This document shows, one piece after another, positions 24,323 through 51,345 of a DNA stretch of 64,000 nucleotides. The stretch comes from Apostichopus japonicus (Eukaryota; Echinodermata; Holothuroidea; Aspidochirotida; Stichopodidae): contig NC_092571.1 in NCBI RefSeq assembly GCF_037975245.1, forward strand, positions 27,478,564 to 27,542,563, given 5' to 3'. The notes beneath the pieces are model-generated. The model saw only the letters and a program-made list of their open reading frames with translations, was not told where the DNA came from and ran no database searches. Numbering within the stretch: position 1 is the stretch's first letter; each line of letters starts with the position of its first letter. A program made the position numbers and the translations under genes.

Positions 24323-27300
24323 TAGAACAGTGCATGCTGCAGGAAGAGGCTTACTCTCAATCAGCACAAAAATATGACGAGACTTCTGCTTTAAGTCCCA
24401 AAGAACTACAGTAAATTGCTGTGGATGTACCGTTCCACCAATATTTTCACAAACGGACTCGATGTTTGTCATATTCTGTAATTGTAAAGGATGTATAAAT
24501 CATACACATAAATGCTAATCGAAAGAGGGACAGAGATCTGACAAACTAAATTGATACCCGATAACCGTACTCCATTTATATAGTATTCTTCGTTGGCGTG
24601 GAAACCGTTTTATCTACTCAGCATGCATATAACCGAGAGATCATGGAAGCAGGGAACTTGTTGGTAACAGCTCCCTGGTGAAAGCATTTACATGCAATGC
24701 ATCATTGACCAAAAACATAGGGAACCGTTTGCACCTCTGAGCATATTATACATGTTCGCGAACTTGGCAGAGCGCCCCCTATATGATCGCTGATGCATAA
24801 AGTTACTGAGATGGGTACTTAAAAGAAAAAAATCTTTACCTTTCTTCGATTCTATTCGAAAATAAAAGATCTATATTTATTATTAGAATTTACATCTTTA
24901 TGTTGTACTTGCATTAAATGATGGAAGACGTCCGTTTTAGAAGAAGAATATATCGGTGAACTATCGCCTAACTAAAATCAACAGACGCGAAGAAAGTATT
25001 TCTCTCTCAAACTACATAGCAGGTAGTATCAACGACATTATATGAACAAGTCACGAATAACCGTGAAGTTAAAGCCTCATTATGCTGCCATACATTTCTC
25101 GTACGCATGTGCGGGAACAGATGTGTTGGTTTTTCCAAATTGCCCAAATTTGTTTGTTATAAACTTTGGTGATTAACGTTGTTGATTAACTTTGGTGATT
25201 AACTTTGCTTTTGTTCACTATACAATAATACCAACAAAAACAAAACTCCGATTAGCGAGTTAGGGATCGGTTATTCGTGGTTGTAATGGAATACATCATG
25301 AAATTTATAGTGTAGCTTATAGATCAGTGACAATTTATATGGAATTTAAACATACAAATATTACAAAGTTAAGCAATTAATGTATTTAAAATTAAAAGAA
25401 ACAAAGGAAGAAAAGAAGAGATACAGAAGGAGAACCACAAAGTTAAAATATTCATTATAAGACAGTAAACTAAAAAAAAAAAACTCCTATGTGGTTTAGT
25501 CTAAGAAGTCCAGCCACTTTCACGTAAGGGAGGGTTACGAGTTGTTTCTCATGATCATAAAGTTATTTGAAAAAAACATAACATCGCTCTATTAAGATAT
25601 TTAAAAGTGGCCCTACTTCCACCCCCCCCCCCACCTTTAAAAGTGTTACAGAACAGTTCGTATGCTTGTATAGTGAACACATCAGGAAATTTTATCTACA
25701 TACGTGTACATTGTGTTTCATCATTGAGGTCACTTAGGGCAAGCATCCAAAGAGCCATCCCCTATAGGCATTTATTATTTTTACAAGGGTTCTTTTCAAT
25801 ACCCTCCACATTTGAATGAACAAATGTGTATAATGGTAATAGATAATGAATGTATCAATTACTCAGGTAATGAATGTGACGTCCTTTTTAAAAGTCTTTT
25901 TTTTTCAGAGAAAATATCTTAAGTGAAAGCGTTCTTGCCCTGTAAAGTCACGCATGCGCAAAGGTTTTAATTAATAAAATGCCATACTAGAATTTTATAT
26001 CCTCTGTAAAAATGGTTTTATTTGAATCTTGTTTTTAATGGGTATGAGAGGAGTTTGCATTTTCATGATCTGAAAACTCGAAATTTCCAAATATTATTTA
26101 TATAAAGAAAGAACTTGCCGCTATTTTACGTTCTTGGTAAGATAGAGCAGATTCCAAACTACAGTAAAACATCTTGTTAGCATTTGTTTCTATAAGGAAA
26201 CTTGATTTGTTAATATGATTTTGATTAAGCCTCTGAAAAATCGCCAACCCCAACCTTATATAATAATATATATATATATATATGTAATGTGACAAAGGAA
26301 TTGTTGTTAAACTTATTGTGTTGCAACTTTCCTCAATGTAATGGACATTAAACACATAACGTGCTGCAAATAGCCCCCTGCCCCCCCCCAAAAAAATACG
26401 TGCGTGGGTGAAGAGCACAACGTTGTCTACAATCACAAAGAAGCTGGCATCTAAAAGAATTTTACTATCTATGCACAGACTGAAACAAAATAACCATTAT
26501 TTGCACTAGTAGAGAGTAAATAGTAAATAGTAGAGAGAAAACAGGACTTCTACCGTGTGTTACAATAAGTTGAACTTCTGTCATCAAAATATCCCTTTAA
26601 CACTTTTGATATATTTGTCATACCTGTCGCATAGTGGAAGCAACTTCACTGTTCTTCTTTGTAAAGAAGCTATATGAGAAATCCCGAGTGGCAGAAACTT
26701 CAAACATGACTCTGTGGTAAACGAAAACTTGCAAGCAATCTGCATCCTGGAATTAATAACCAAATTAATAGAATAATATAGCCACATGAATGGCGTTTGG
26801 TATCCACCCAGGGCACATTTTATTTTAATTGCTCATATCTTCAAGACAGCATACTTGCCTTTCAGAGTATAAGTTCTTCAAACATGCAACCAAAAGGAAG
26901 AAAATAAAAGTTTCTCCAATACTCCAAGTTGAACCTTTATAATACATATTAACTATGTACTTCCATACTCAGTAACAAAGAAACTCAGTAACAAGAAAGA
27001 ATTCCATATATTAGTTAATTACAATAAAGGTGTATGAAATGTGTAGTTCAGAAACACCCTTCAAATATATTCAACATCCTCAAACAAAATCTTGTGTAAC
27101 TAATATAAACAGAGAATTTACAGAGAATATTTAAAATACAAAGATATATCTATATATCGGGTGTGACTTCTCAACCCTTTCAATTTGAAAAGACTTAATT
27201 ATTCTTTGTCATGTAAAACAAACAAGAAACAAACAATATAAACACCATTCTGTAAACTCACAAATCCTTTATTTCTATCTCAAGAAGGTGCCATCATTTA

Positions 27301-29640
27301 GTAGTTTGCCTTTATGGATAACAGCAAAATTTGTATGCCATGGGTAGGAATTAGTTTTATCCTTCTACAAGTCATTTTTATATTTTTAAATTTTATTAAA
27401 TTATCACAGATTTCTTGCATAGAATCGAGTCGTAACCGGTACTCAATCAAATCAAATGTGTTTCACACGGGAACTAAATTGTGTCAGTGTGTGAAGGGAT
27501 ATGCATAACACATTGTACACGAATTTAGGGATTGCGCGAAATTACCGTACGTATAGCCTAGGCCTACAATACGTATACCACAGAGCTAATTGGACTACAC
27601 GTTCAATTTCATTAACGATATCGTTAGGCTAGTATACTTGCAGTTTCACTTGCACATAACGCATGGTGTTGGTGTTTATTGCAACATTAATGTAACAAAA
27701 TCAATTAATGCACGCTGAAGTGCTAAATTAATCATTAAATGATTAATCGGTACCATATTTAGAACAATACCTTGAGCAGTCCGTCCAAAACAACATTCGC
27801 TTTTCGACCATTCCGTGTGTCAATTGTGTGAGTCGATGTTCAGTTATAGAATAGTTGGTCTAAGCAGCCTGGTACTTTAAAATAACTGTGTTCATATATA
27901 CCGTTAAGTAAGCTCACGTACAGATAGTTGTAATCGGTCAATACGCAATTATTGTAGCAAGGGTATTCTATGGGGTAACCGATCAGCTATTGTTTTCGAC
28001 ATTTCTCAATACATTTTCAGAAGTATTTTAGAATTATTAAACTATATGCAACTATTTTTCACCAGACCTATTGGATTCAGAAGCTATCAATAATTCGATA
28101 TAATTTTTGTCTTCTTACTCTGATAAAAAAAGGTAATAAAATCGTATAAAAAAGGGTAATTTGTGTAAATGTGAGTTATTGGACTGCGTGTATAACACGA
28201 TGTAACTTTACTAAATTCAAACATACCCATTTTTAAAAGTGGAATTGGTAAAATTCCTAAACTTTTAACTGGAATGTTCCAAATCTCTTTATTTATTTGA
28301 AATAATTCGGACGTAATTCACATATTGACATTTAATTTTCTTTCTAGCTTAGAAAAACCTAGAACCCAACGGAGTTTAGTCTAACAGCAGTTTTCGACTA
28401 CCAGCTTAAAAAAGCAGCTTAAAAAGACCATTGTGGTCACTTAAAATTGATTCGAAATTATTAATGGTTAACACCATTTTAAAAAGTGTTCTAAATTTCT
28501 TGATATCCCATCCTCCCTCCCACAATAACAAGTAATAAACAGTATTGTTGAATTGATAAACAAGAAATAATTAAAGTAAAACTGAACAGTCGAATATTAT
28601 GTTATTCTAAAAATATGAAATTATGAGAGGATGGCCATATGTTATAGTCATTGAAATATAAAGAAGTTTGTGGCATAATAATTAAATGTAATAAAGTAGG
28701 ATGATTTTTCAAAAAATGTTAATTTCTTGCAGATTAATTTATATAGCCAAACTTTCTATAATAATAATAAAGTACTAAACAGATTATGTGCAAATATTTA
28801 ACAAAATGTTGTTTTTTATTTCTTTTGATTTAAACTTGTTTATGATTTTTATTTTCAGTGGATGAGTGGATGCATAGGGCGTTAGTGATGACATATATAT
28901 GGTACAAGGGATATGCAGACAATCAAGAGATATTTCAAAATTTTAAACTTAAAATCAATGATGCAGCAAACTCTATAGAAGTTAACTGAATATGTGTGGT
29001 ACAGGCCTATGGAAGGCTATTCTCTTTAAATGTGATACAGGAAGTCTAAATTCAGTAAAAACACTTCATTTTACAACTGTACAATATTACTACACAATAG
29101 TTCAAACAAGTTCAATTGCAATTTTCAGTATCGGTTTGTGTCACTCTTCTGCTTTTTGACGTAAAGTGTCATTTAACGAATTGGAAAATATAATTATCAC
29201 AAGTAGGCCTACTTCTGAAGCGCTTGTTCGGAGAGCAGGGTTAGCTACATATGCTAACCACATTCAGCATACACACACGCACACACACACATATATAACT
29301 ACGAGTACTTGCAAAGTTGTGCCGACTTCACAAATAGCCATATTCATACGCATTTAACTTTGCACAGAAAGTCTACTTTGAGTATGTAGACTATGCAAGG
29401 CTAGGCTCGGTAAAGATGTTATGAAAAAATACATAGCCTATATATACTGAATTGAAACAGTTCCTCAGATTATAAAATAGTTCTGCGATATAACTGCCTG
29501 GAAAGGCTTGTTTGGTATTGTTATACGCAGAGTGGTCACTTACACTTCGGTTTAATTACGCCGTTTGTAGTACACTGAATGACGTCATTACATACATGCA
29601 AGCGCATAGATCGCAAATTAACCATAAGCCTATATATATT
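24323..29640. other. long non-coding region
   Basis: No gene supported over about 5.3 kb. It holds a short AT microsatellite (26262-26283), a C-rich tract (25620-25632) and an AC run (29270-29290). Confidence 0.5.
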
Positions 29641-29641
29641 T

Positions 29642-29644
<3 letters not shown>

Positions 29645-29726
<82 letters not shown>
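29645..29726. repeat. (TA)n microsatellite
   Basis: About 80 bp of pure TA. Confidence 0.95.
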
Positions 29727-29729
<3 letters not shown>

Positions 29730-31796
29730 GGTATGAAAGTAGTATACAACAATTGCACTACAAAGAGCCAGACATAAGTGTTCTAATCAGGCTCTTGGCC
29801 AGGCTGAAAGTGTACAGAGGGTTGTGCCGCCCACTGCCCCCCCCCCCCAATGCAGAACACGCAGATTAATGTGCCCCTCGGGCTCCCATCTGTGCCGCCA
29901 TCATTCGTACATAAACTTGACAAGTTAAAGGACACAAACATGTGCTCCTGCTTAAGTTATTGGTACCATCTACCTTGTCGGTACCCTTCCAAACTCAGAA
30001 TTCTCGGCTACGTTTAGTAAACAGTAATTTTGTTACCTAAAATACGTCGTTTGAGAGTAACAAGTAATTTTGTTACCCTTTCGATTGTGTATGCACTACC
30101 CTCAACAAATGAATTCTTGTCACTTATTTTTTTTTTCGCATTTATGAATCAACTTACCTTTTGCTTCATAAATTGTCAAAGACGGCTTGGATATATAGTA
30201 TTAGTTGTATGATAAAGATATACAAGACAATTGTATTTAAAAATATTAAAAAATAAATTGGAACATTAATTTCTTTACAACAGATTTTGCGACATTGGGA
30301 GCTAAGCAATTGTTGATTTCAAGTAATACGTCATCATCCCGTATTACCATCGAGCTACCGATACGACCCAATGCTACTGACGGGGATAATAATCCTGTAA
30401 CCGGTTTCAAGAGATTGAATTCCGAAAATTGAGTTCTAAAAAATTGGACCAAAAAGGAATATTCCGATACCGAACCGAAAGATATCACTGATAGTCTGGA
30501 AGACGGTTTCACTTATGAGATCAAAACCAGTTTCAAATATGGTGATTCGTTCAGCGAACCTGAAGCATTTCAAACTTTCAAGGTTGCATGTAGAGGTAAA
30601 TTTTGATAAAGAATATACCACTTTGTAATATTTTGATATTAAATATATTAAGATATAATATCAAAATTCAAATGTTTTTACTACATGTACTTAATACATC
30701 TTTTTCAACTGAAAAGGGGTATCTTCTCTCTATCCTTATAATGAAACCTCAAAAACAAAGATTCCAATGTTCGTTCGACAGATCTCGTCATAAACTTAAC
30801 GTTATCTAGCCTCTCAAAAAGATCTGGATTGGCAAGGGTGATTATTGACTGGGCGCACAGAAACTTGACCGATCCTTGCGGTGTCTTAAACCAAACCATT
30901 TCTGTGAAGCAGTTGGATTTGGACAATTGTACTGATACTTACGCGGATCCTATCGATAAAAGTCCTGTCCTAGGAAGCCACGACTACATTTTGAAGGGAA
31001 TACGGCCCAACTCTGAATACAATGTCAGTTTAACTGTTGTCACGAAGATGAATACTTTACATTGTGCACCAGACGATTCGTACCGCCGAAACAGGTAGGT
31101 TCATTTATCTCGGACCCTCGGCGCGGCGTATTGTACATAGAGTTTATCCAGAGATCCAGCTATGGTACATTAAGACTTGGGACTACACCTATGTAATATG
31201 TATTAAGTAGGAACGTCATATAGTGAACAAACAAGTTATGCAAACTCGACGGAAATCTAGCTGATGTTTCGTCATGAGTAAGAGTTTTTGCCACTTGCAG
31301 AACGGCTCCAAAGATTTCAAGTCTAGAAACTGACTTACAACTGACATTCAAAACATACAATATGCACGCAATATAATAATAATAAAGATAAAACACATAT
31401 AACAACTCCCATGATATGTAATATCTATGTGATAAATACCTGTCATGTATTTCAGAAAACTTTCATCTCATGTAATAACATCCACGTAGTCTCCATTTCG
31501 GTTGAACACAACTTTTATTCCGAACATGTTGATGGCCACTGGGAATTCCATATTCAAAGGATGTTCCATTATATAAGGTATATGTCCCAAGTCTTAGATA
31601 GTACAAACTGATCATCTATGCGTAGCTCGTTTTATCCACACTGCAACAAAATCTCTGTTGATTTACGGAAAATGTGCTGTCAATTGGTTCTCACCAATTT
31701 TTCAAGTAGAAATGGCAGACTTAAATTTTGATCTGTAAAAGTACAACACTTTACCATGCAGACAAACAAAATAAACCAATCTTGTAAATTTACATT

Positions 31797-32273
<477 letters not shown>

Positions 32274-32379
32274 TTTGTTTATTGATATTCAAAGATACTG
32301 TTTTGCAAAGTAGTTCAGTACCTGTACGACAAAATTCTGTTTCGTGTATATATGTATGTGTGCGTTTGGTTTGCTATCT

Positions 32380-32528
32380 GACCGAGGACTTGAACAAAAG
32401 AATTCCAGGTCCTCGGTTGTGATTTCTAAAGAATCCACACGTCCTCGGAAGAATTCTATTGTATGGGATATTGTTAAGGTTATGGTACGTGGATTTGAAC
32501 AATGGAAAATACAATGGGGTCCTCGGTC
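32380..32528. mobile_element. 149-bp inverted-repeat element, copy 3
   Basis: Same length as copy 1, with the same termini gaccgaggac/gtcctcggtc, and very similar internally. It sits beside a GTAT/GT-rich stretch. Confidence 0.65.
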
Positions 32529-33040
32529 TGAATGTAATACAAACATGTGTGCGTGTATGTATGTATGTGTGTATGTATGTATGTGTCAAAATAAAATTGG
32601 TTTTGAACCAAAGTGATAGTATATTAGGTAATTCACAATTATGAACTGGTACTCAGTGTACTCGTACAAAGGACAGTTCTCGGTACTAATGTTGTTGTAC
32701 TCGTAAAGTATATACTACAAGTCTCTCCTGCATGCAGTGCGAGACAGTTGTTAGACCATAGCATATATATTAGCATATTTGAAAATACAAAAAGGAAAGG
32801 AACTGATTGAATTTTCATTGCACTTTTATTCTTTCCATCGTCATTCTAGCCCCTACCGGAACAATATCTGAGATTGATGTCAGAGCCAACAGAATGAGAG
32901 GATCGTTAATGGTCCGTTGGAACAAGCTACTCTGTGGTCAACGGAACGGTGCAATCATATCCTATGATATTAAAATGACACGTAATGGTGGTAGTATTGC
33001 AGTCCACAACATTATAGTTAATTCGTATCATCTGCATACA

Positions 33041-35201
33041 AATAAAGTGAAATTTTACATGCACAAACAGGAGAAATTGATCGGAACTGATGCATAAAAG
33101 ATAAAAAAAAGCAATATAAAACACACACACACACTGAGTAATATAGCCTGCTCATATAGCCTGCTTAGGGTAATTATCCTTTGGCTTTTATACACTAATT
33201 GATAATCTTGACACGTCATTTGTTTTTTACATTAAAGTTACATTTTGTCTCAGTAAGTAACGTTTCTGTGTTTTAATAAAATAAATATCATCCTTACGTG
33301 AAATGTATTGTAAATGTGTTGATATGTTTCTCACAACGCCCTGAATATATAATTGCTGCCCATCTTAAATCCATTGTACCGCTGCACTAAGAGCACTAGG
33401 CTAATTGGTCCGGAGCCGGGTAATGGGGGTGGGGGAAGTAAAGGGCGGTAACATTTTTTATCGTTTAGTATTGGGTTTTTATTACTATATCTGTTTTAGG
33501 CTTTTACAATAATTGTCTTGTACTACAGTTTCTCATACTTATTTATATTGAAACATAGACTATGATTTATTTACTATTTTACTATTTACATATAATTCTG
33601 AAATTGTTTTGGACTATATGCGTTTTAGTTTTTAGAATCGTTTAGTACGGGTGTGTTTTTCATATTGTTGCTTTTGGTTTTTACATTTACTTTTGGCCTT
33701 ACTGGTTCTATATATTTTAATATTTTGTTTTTTGTTACTATTAGTTTTTAGGTTTTCCATTTGTAAAGCGCTTTGAGCAGCTTTGCTGATTATGCGCTAT
33801 ATAAATTTTACTTATAATTATTATTAGTAGTAGTATGATGTTGTTTTTGCGCCACGCATCTGTTCGCTTCACCGGGAATGTGTTACGAAAACCTCGTAAA
33901 TGGTAAGATGTCTGATCTTCTGTGGCTGATATACTACCATATGTTTGCAAAGGAATTATACCCACATTAATCAGCATAACACACATCAAAAACAAGTTGT
34001 TTTGTTTTGTTTTGTTGTAGTTATTTTGTTGTTTTCATTTTCAGTCCCTCAAACTGCTCTTAAAGCGCAAACGTGATGGACTATACTGTTACTTGAGATA
34101 AGGGTGCTTCTAAAGAAAAACAACCAACTGAGATAGAGTTATTAGCCCACTCTCACACACAGTCAAGATCTAACATTGAGGCTGTAAATTAACAGTGTAG
34201 TTTTTGCAACCGTGTCATAAACTGTCGCTCACCAATTTTTAACAACCAGCATCATGTGATGTAGTATATCTATAACCTCTTTCGAAGGGACTCTTGGCAC
34301 CTCACTTGATGTATAACACTGTCACGATAAACACCCGGTTTCAGTTTCAATAATGTAAGTGGACTAGGGGTTTTTCTTGACTAGTATCTGTGTTAGAGGA
34401 CTTGTCTGGAAAATAAAAACTTTACCATCATGCGATATGAAATAATATTTTAAGGGTTGCTTTCAGTGATGCGTTTAAATACGTTATTTCAAAGGCACTG
34501 CTGTTTCTTTACAGTTATCTAATGTCATTGATTCATATAGCAACGCTTAATAGTTTCCTTTTCTCGCAAAAACACATAATAAGTAACAGAAAGGGTTTCA
34601 ATTAACAATCTCGTGATTGCAATAAAATGTTGTTGTTTTTTTGTCAAGAATCCTAAATCTTAATCTAAATTAACCTGTCGAAGCATAGTTATAAGTACTA
34701 CGTTTTGAAAGTGATTTAGGTCAAAGTAAAAATAAGTTCATTTGTTTCATATAAACAGGACACTTTGCATTTTGTAGGTATTCTTTAGCTATTGCTCTAG
34801 CAATGCAATGTTGCGTCACTGTTATGTAGATATAGTCATGGTTGGTTGTAGCTACAATAGTAGCACTTATCATTGCAAAAGAACTATGAATGTACATGTC
34901 ATTGCAAACACAGGTCGCGCTATTTCTCTAGTAAACAATCGAATACTGGTCTTGGTAAACATCTTGACGACCTTTGCCGTTACTGTTTGGATTCATAGAA
35001 GTGTAGAGATCAAGACGAGGAGTTTCATAGGAGCCATTTTCTATTACATCGAAGACCTGCAAATGTAAGACACGTGAAAACGATATACCTGGCTGTGCAA
35101 GTATAGGACAGTACTCATAGCAACGAAGGGGTGGCGGTCAAATGATTCCATAATTGGCTATGGAAGGCCAAAATGGTTTAAAATGAATATCAATCGATTT
35201 C
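33041..35201. other. non-coding region
   Basis: Nothing coding is supported. A LINE 3'-end relic lies within it and is listed separately. Confidence 0.4.
33755..33838 (+). mobile_element. LINE 3'-end relic
   Basis: The sequence gtaaagcgctttgagcagc followed by gcgctatataaattt and an (ATT)n-like tail resembles the 3' ends of CR1/L2-type LINEs and their SINE partners. No coding part remains. Confidence 0.45.
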
Positions 35202-35209
35202 AACGTATT

Positions 35210-35871
35210 CAAGGGCGGCGGAAGCACTTTTAATCTGGGGGGGGGGGGGAGCACCGACATCAAATGGCACTTTGTAGAAATTCGATTGGACTGATGCAGC
35301 CTATATTTAGTACCCTTTATAACTCTTATTGTATTATCTTATTTGTGTATACACATCACTCCATCAACGCCACCCCCCCCCCCTCAAGGAAAATATGCTT
35401 ACTAGCACCGCAATATCCAATGTGCAAATTGGGAAACAAGGAACAAGTTTTCTTTTGAGACAAAATGAGGTGAAATCATGCTAATTGCTAATGTAGGAAT
35501 CTTCCGAATTAGAGTTTATTTCTTGTTAATATCTTAACCATTTTTTTTTCATTCGAAATAGCTTTGAGTTTGACCCACAGAAATTCATTAAAAGTCAGGG
35601 GCGTAGCCAGGATTTGGAAAGTTGTATGCACGACTATCTGAGCGGAGCGCCACCATCAGTTGGTGCGGAGCGTACTAGAAATTTTTTTGGTTTTACAAAC
35701 CCCTCAGATGGCCGGAAACGGCCCTTCCCGAGTGCTCATTCTGGTTCCCTGGCCTCTTGCTAACTTGAGACACCTCAATTTTTATGTAGAAAAAGGGCAC
35801 ATTTTTAACCTGGGGAAAAGTGGGGGGGGGGTGCACGTGCCCCCTGTGCCCCCCCGTTTCCGCCGCCCTTG
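35210..35871. mobile_element. hAT-like non-autonomous element with 8-bp target duplication
   Basis: Termini caagggcggcggaa and ttccgccgcccttg are inverted repeats. The flanks carry a perfect 8-bp duplication, aacgtatt (35202-35209 and 35872-35879), the size typical of hAT transposition. It has internal G and C runs and no transposase. An internal segment (35597-35760, 'ggcgtagccagg...') resembles 62642-62960 and may be a nested repeat. Confidence 0.8.
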
Positions 35872-36247
35872 AACGTATTACCTATATAATAACATTATAA
35901 AAGGTCACTATCAAAACACAAGCTGTCACTGTTTGAACGTAGTCGGTTGAGATAATGAGAAGTGGGGGTGGGTTGGGCAGGGGGGGGGGAGGACGAACAT
36001 TTTGAGGTATCATATATAACAAACTACATGTCTATGATACGGATAATAGAAGGTGGCCAATGTAGCACCTATCCATGCAGTGAAGGGTAGGGGTTAGCTA
36101 GTGAGAACTACATTGACTAAGCGACAACGTTACATTGACGATTTAGTGTGTGAGTCAATAATGAAATAATCTTTTTGTGTGCTTCCAAATATGCAGTATG
36201 ACTAAACGTGAGCTCGTCTTATGTTAAACAACGTTTTTGTAACTCAC

Positions 36248-48225
<11,978 letters not shown>

Positions 48226-49599
48226 CTATAAAACATGAAACAAAGAAAATATATTGAAAACGGGAAGATGGGATAAATGGGAAATATGAGAATATTCATT
48301 AAATTCATACTTTAATCAATTGATGACTTTGCATTAGTGTCCGGCCATTTATCGACATATTCACTCTCAAAGTACCAATACACAGAGGATATTTTTGTGA
48401 ACTTGGATATCAGCGAAGGAATTGGGTTCTTTTGTTTATAGAAATCCATTTCCTATGGATATCCTGCAACATTTATGCTAATAACTCTGCGATAGCAGGA
48501 TATCATTTCTAGGTTCGCCCTTATAGCTGTATCTGACTGCTTTCATTTTCTCCTCATTTACATGCCCGTCAATATTCATCTCATCATGCAACACGAAACA
48601 CTCTAGAAAAGCTCGGGTAAGTCTTTCTGAGCTAATGAATGAAAATGGAAATAATTTTGAACTTGAACACTATTAACTAATTAATGTAAAGTACACACGA
48701 TGCTTATAGAAATGTACTTGTAAATACTGATTGTTAAAGAGGTACCCTACAAAATACGGATAGGTAATTTTTTAAGATGCAATGATGTTTTTCATAAATA
48801 CATCATAAACCATAAATTCATGTTACGTGTTATAATTACTCACGTTTTCATCCATTTGGAGCTACTAGTAATAAAGAAAATATCGTGAAAATTAAAGATG
48901 AATTTTGAGGAAATATGAATGAAATGAGTTATAACATTAACATTAGGAAATTAACATAAACATTAACATTAAACAAATTAACAAACATGATAGGCCTAAT
49001 GATAAAAGCACTGACATAAATTCAGATTACATGTTAGCATAAATTGACAGAATCTCAAAGTAATTTATTTTTAATTCTTTTATACAAAGATATGCAAAGT
49101 TTAGAGTATAGGTTAGGCTTCATCAGACATGATATTATTACCTTGAAATTGTTCACACTTTTTCATTTAAAAAAAAAACACATTAATTTTTAATGTAATA
49201 ATGTTGTTTGATTATGAAGAAAGTAATGTATATAAGTCAATTGTACTTTCAAGCATTTATTGATAATCTATGTTATTGAAATAATGAGCCAAATCAAGGT
49301 GTGAACTTCAGGCACCCCACAAAGTCAGTAGAAAAAAAAAATCACATTTCACATAAATTTGTCAATTTAGGCAATCAGCCTATTGTGGGAGTGGATGAAG
49401 TGAGGATGAATTGGGAGGCGAGGGGGGGGGGGGGGGTGATATAGAGTTTTGAAGAATGCTATGAAATGGAAGAGAGGTCGGGTCGTTGTCCATTAGATTT
49501 TTTTTTAAGATGTCGAAAACTGTCTTAGGGATTAAAGAAACGAAGCAGACGCAGTGTCGAAATTACTGCAATTGAAATTTAACAACGATTGTACCTCAA
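48226..49599. other. non-coding, 5' of the visible pseudokinase exons
   Basis: The membrane-spanning and extracellular exons should lie in or beyond here on the minus strand, but none could be recognised with confidence. A G-run lies near 49422-49437. Confidence 0.4.
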
Positions 49600-51345
49600 A
49601 ATTCGACCGGTCGTAGTGATTTTATCTAAATTATCTATAGCCCCTCCTCTGAAACAACTTTTTTTTGTATTGAGGCTTTTGTACACAGGATACGTTAGAG
49701 GGGTCTAAAACGGTACAAGAGAAGCGGTGGTTTAGATATGTCATAAATCACACATGATATTCACATTTTTCATGTATTTATTAATTCGACCGGTCGAAGG
49801 TATAATTGTCAGAGCGACAGATGAGCGCGAGGGGTTTGGGAGGGGGAATGTTATGCCTTTCTCTGTTTGAATTCTTTTAAAAGAGCCTGAATTACAAAGG
49901 ATAGGTTACAGGGGTCTAAAACGGTACAAGGGAGGTGCGGTGGTAACGATGTGTCATAAATCAAACAGGATATTCACATTTTATATGGAATTATTAATTC
50001 GACCGGTCGAAGTTATAATTGTGAGAGCGACAGATGAGCTCAAGGGGTTGGGGAGGGGTATGCTATGCCTTTCTCTGTTTGAATTCTTTTAAAGAGCCTT
50101 TATTACATAGGATATGTTAGAGGGGTCTAAAACGATACAAGAGAGGTGCGGTGGTTAAGTTGTGTCATAAATCACACAGGATATTCACATATAACATGTA
50201 TTTATTAATTCGACCGGTCGAAGTTATATTTGTCAGAGCGACGGAAGAGCGCAAGGAGTTTGGGAGGGGTTATGTTATGCCTTTCTCTTTTTGAATTCTT
50301 TAAAAGCAGCCTTTATTACAAAGGATATGTTAGAGGGGTCTAAAACGATACAAGAGAGGTGCGGTGGTAAAGATGTGTCATAAATCACACAACATATTCA
50401 CAGTTTACATGTATTTAAGAATTCGACCAGTCGAAGTTATATTTGTCAGAGCGACGGAAGAGCGCAAGGAGTTTGGGAGGGGTTATGTTATGCCTTTCTC
50501 TTTTTGAATTCTTTAAAAGCAGCCTTTATTACAAAGGATATGTTAGAGGGGTCTAAAACGGTACAAGAGAGGTGCGGTGGTTAAGTTGTGTCATAAATCA
50601 CACAACATATTCACAGTTAACATGTATTTATTAATTCGACCGGTCGAAGTTATATTTGTCAGAGCGACGATAGAGCGCAAGGCGTTTGGGAGGGGGTTAT
50701 GTTATGACTTTCTCTGTTTGCATTCTTTTAAAACAGCCTCTATTACAAAGGATAGAGTTAGAGAGGTATAAAACGGTACAAGAGAGGTGCGGTGGTAAAA
50801 AGGTGTCATAAATCACACAGGATATTCACATTTAACATGTTTTTGTTAATTCGACCGGTCGAAGTTATAATTGTGAGAGCGACGGAAGAGCGCAAGGAGT
50901 TTGGGAGGGGTTATGTTATGCCTTTCTCTTTTTGAATTCTTTTAAAACAGCCTTTACTACAAAGGATATGTAAGAGGGGCATAAAACGGTACAAGAGAGG
51001 TGCGGTGGTAAAAAGGTGTCATAAATCACACAGGATATTCACATTTAACATGTTTTTGTTAATTCGACCGGTCGAAGTTATATTTGTGAGAGCGACAGAT
51101 GAGCTCAAGGAGTTTGGGAGGGGGAAAGTTATGCCTTTCTCTGTTTGAATTCTTTTAAAACAGCCTTTATTACAAAGGATATGTTAGAGGGGTCTAAAAC
51201 GATACAAGAGAGGTGCGGTGGTAAAGATGTGTCATAAATCACACAGGATATTCACATATTACATGTATTTATCAATTCGACCGGTCGAAGTTATAGTTGT
51301 GAGAGCGACATATCAGCGCGAGGCGTTGGGGAGGGGGTTTGTTAT
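49600..51345. repeat. 213-bp satellite, ~8 units
   Basis: The core cgaccggtcga recurs at 49787, 50000, 50211, 50424, 50637, 50852, 51065 and 51278, spaced 211-215 bp. Each unit carries the 14-bp palindrome TTCGACCGGTCGAA (one mismatch at 50424), then gagcgac, a tttgggaggggttatg tract, 'ggggtctaaaacg.tacaag' and 'tgtcataaatcacac'. A variant core lies at 49604 and a related palindrome TTCGACATGTCGAA at 51442. Confidence 0.9.

Noticed and set aside
28859-28989. 43-codon open stretch after a good acceptor (ttttcag)
   Set aside because: No domain, no partner exon and no conservation evidence; left unannotated.
48838-48859. Possible further micro-exon on the minus strand (SSKWMK-like)
   Set aside because: In the phase required by the next exon it contains a stop, so it does not chain with the gene model.
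49600-51345. CRISPR-like array
   Set aside because: Whole 213-bp units repeat, not short repeats with unique spacers, and the genome is eukaryotic.
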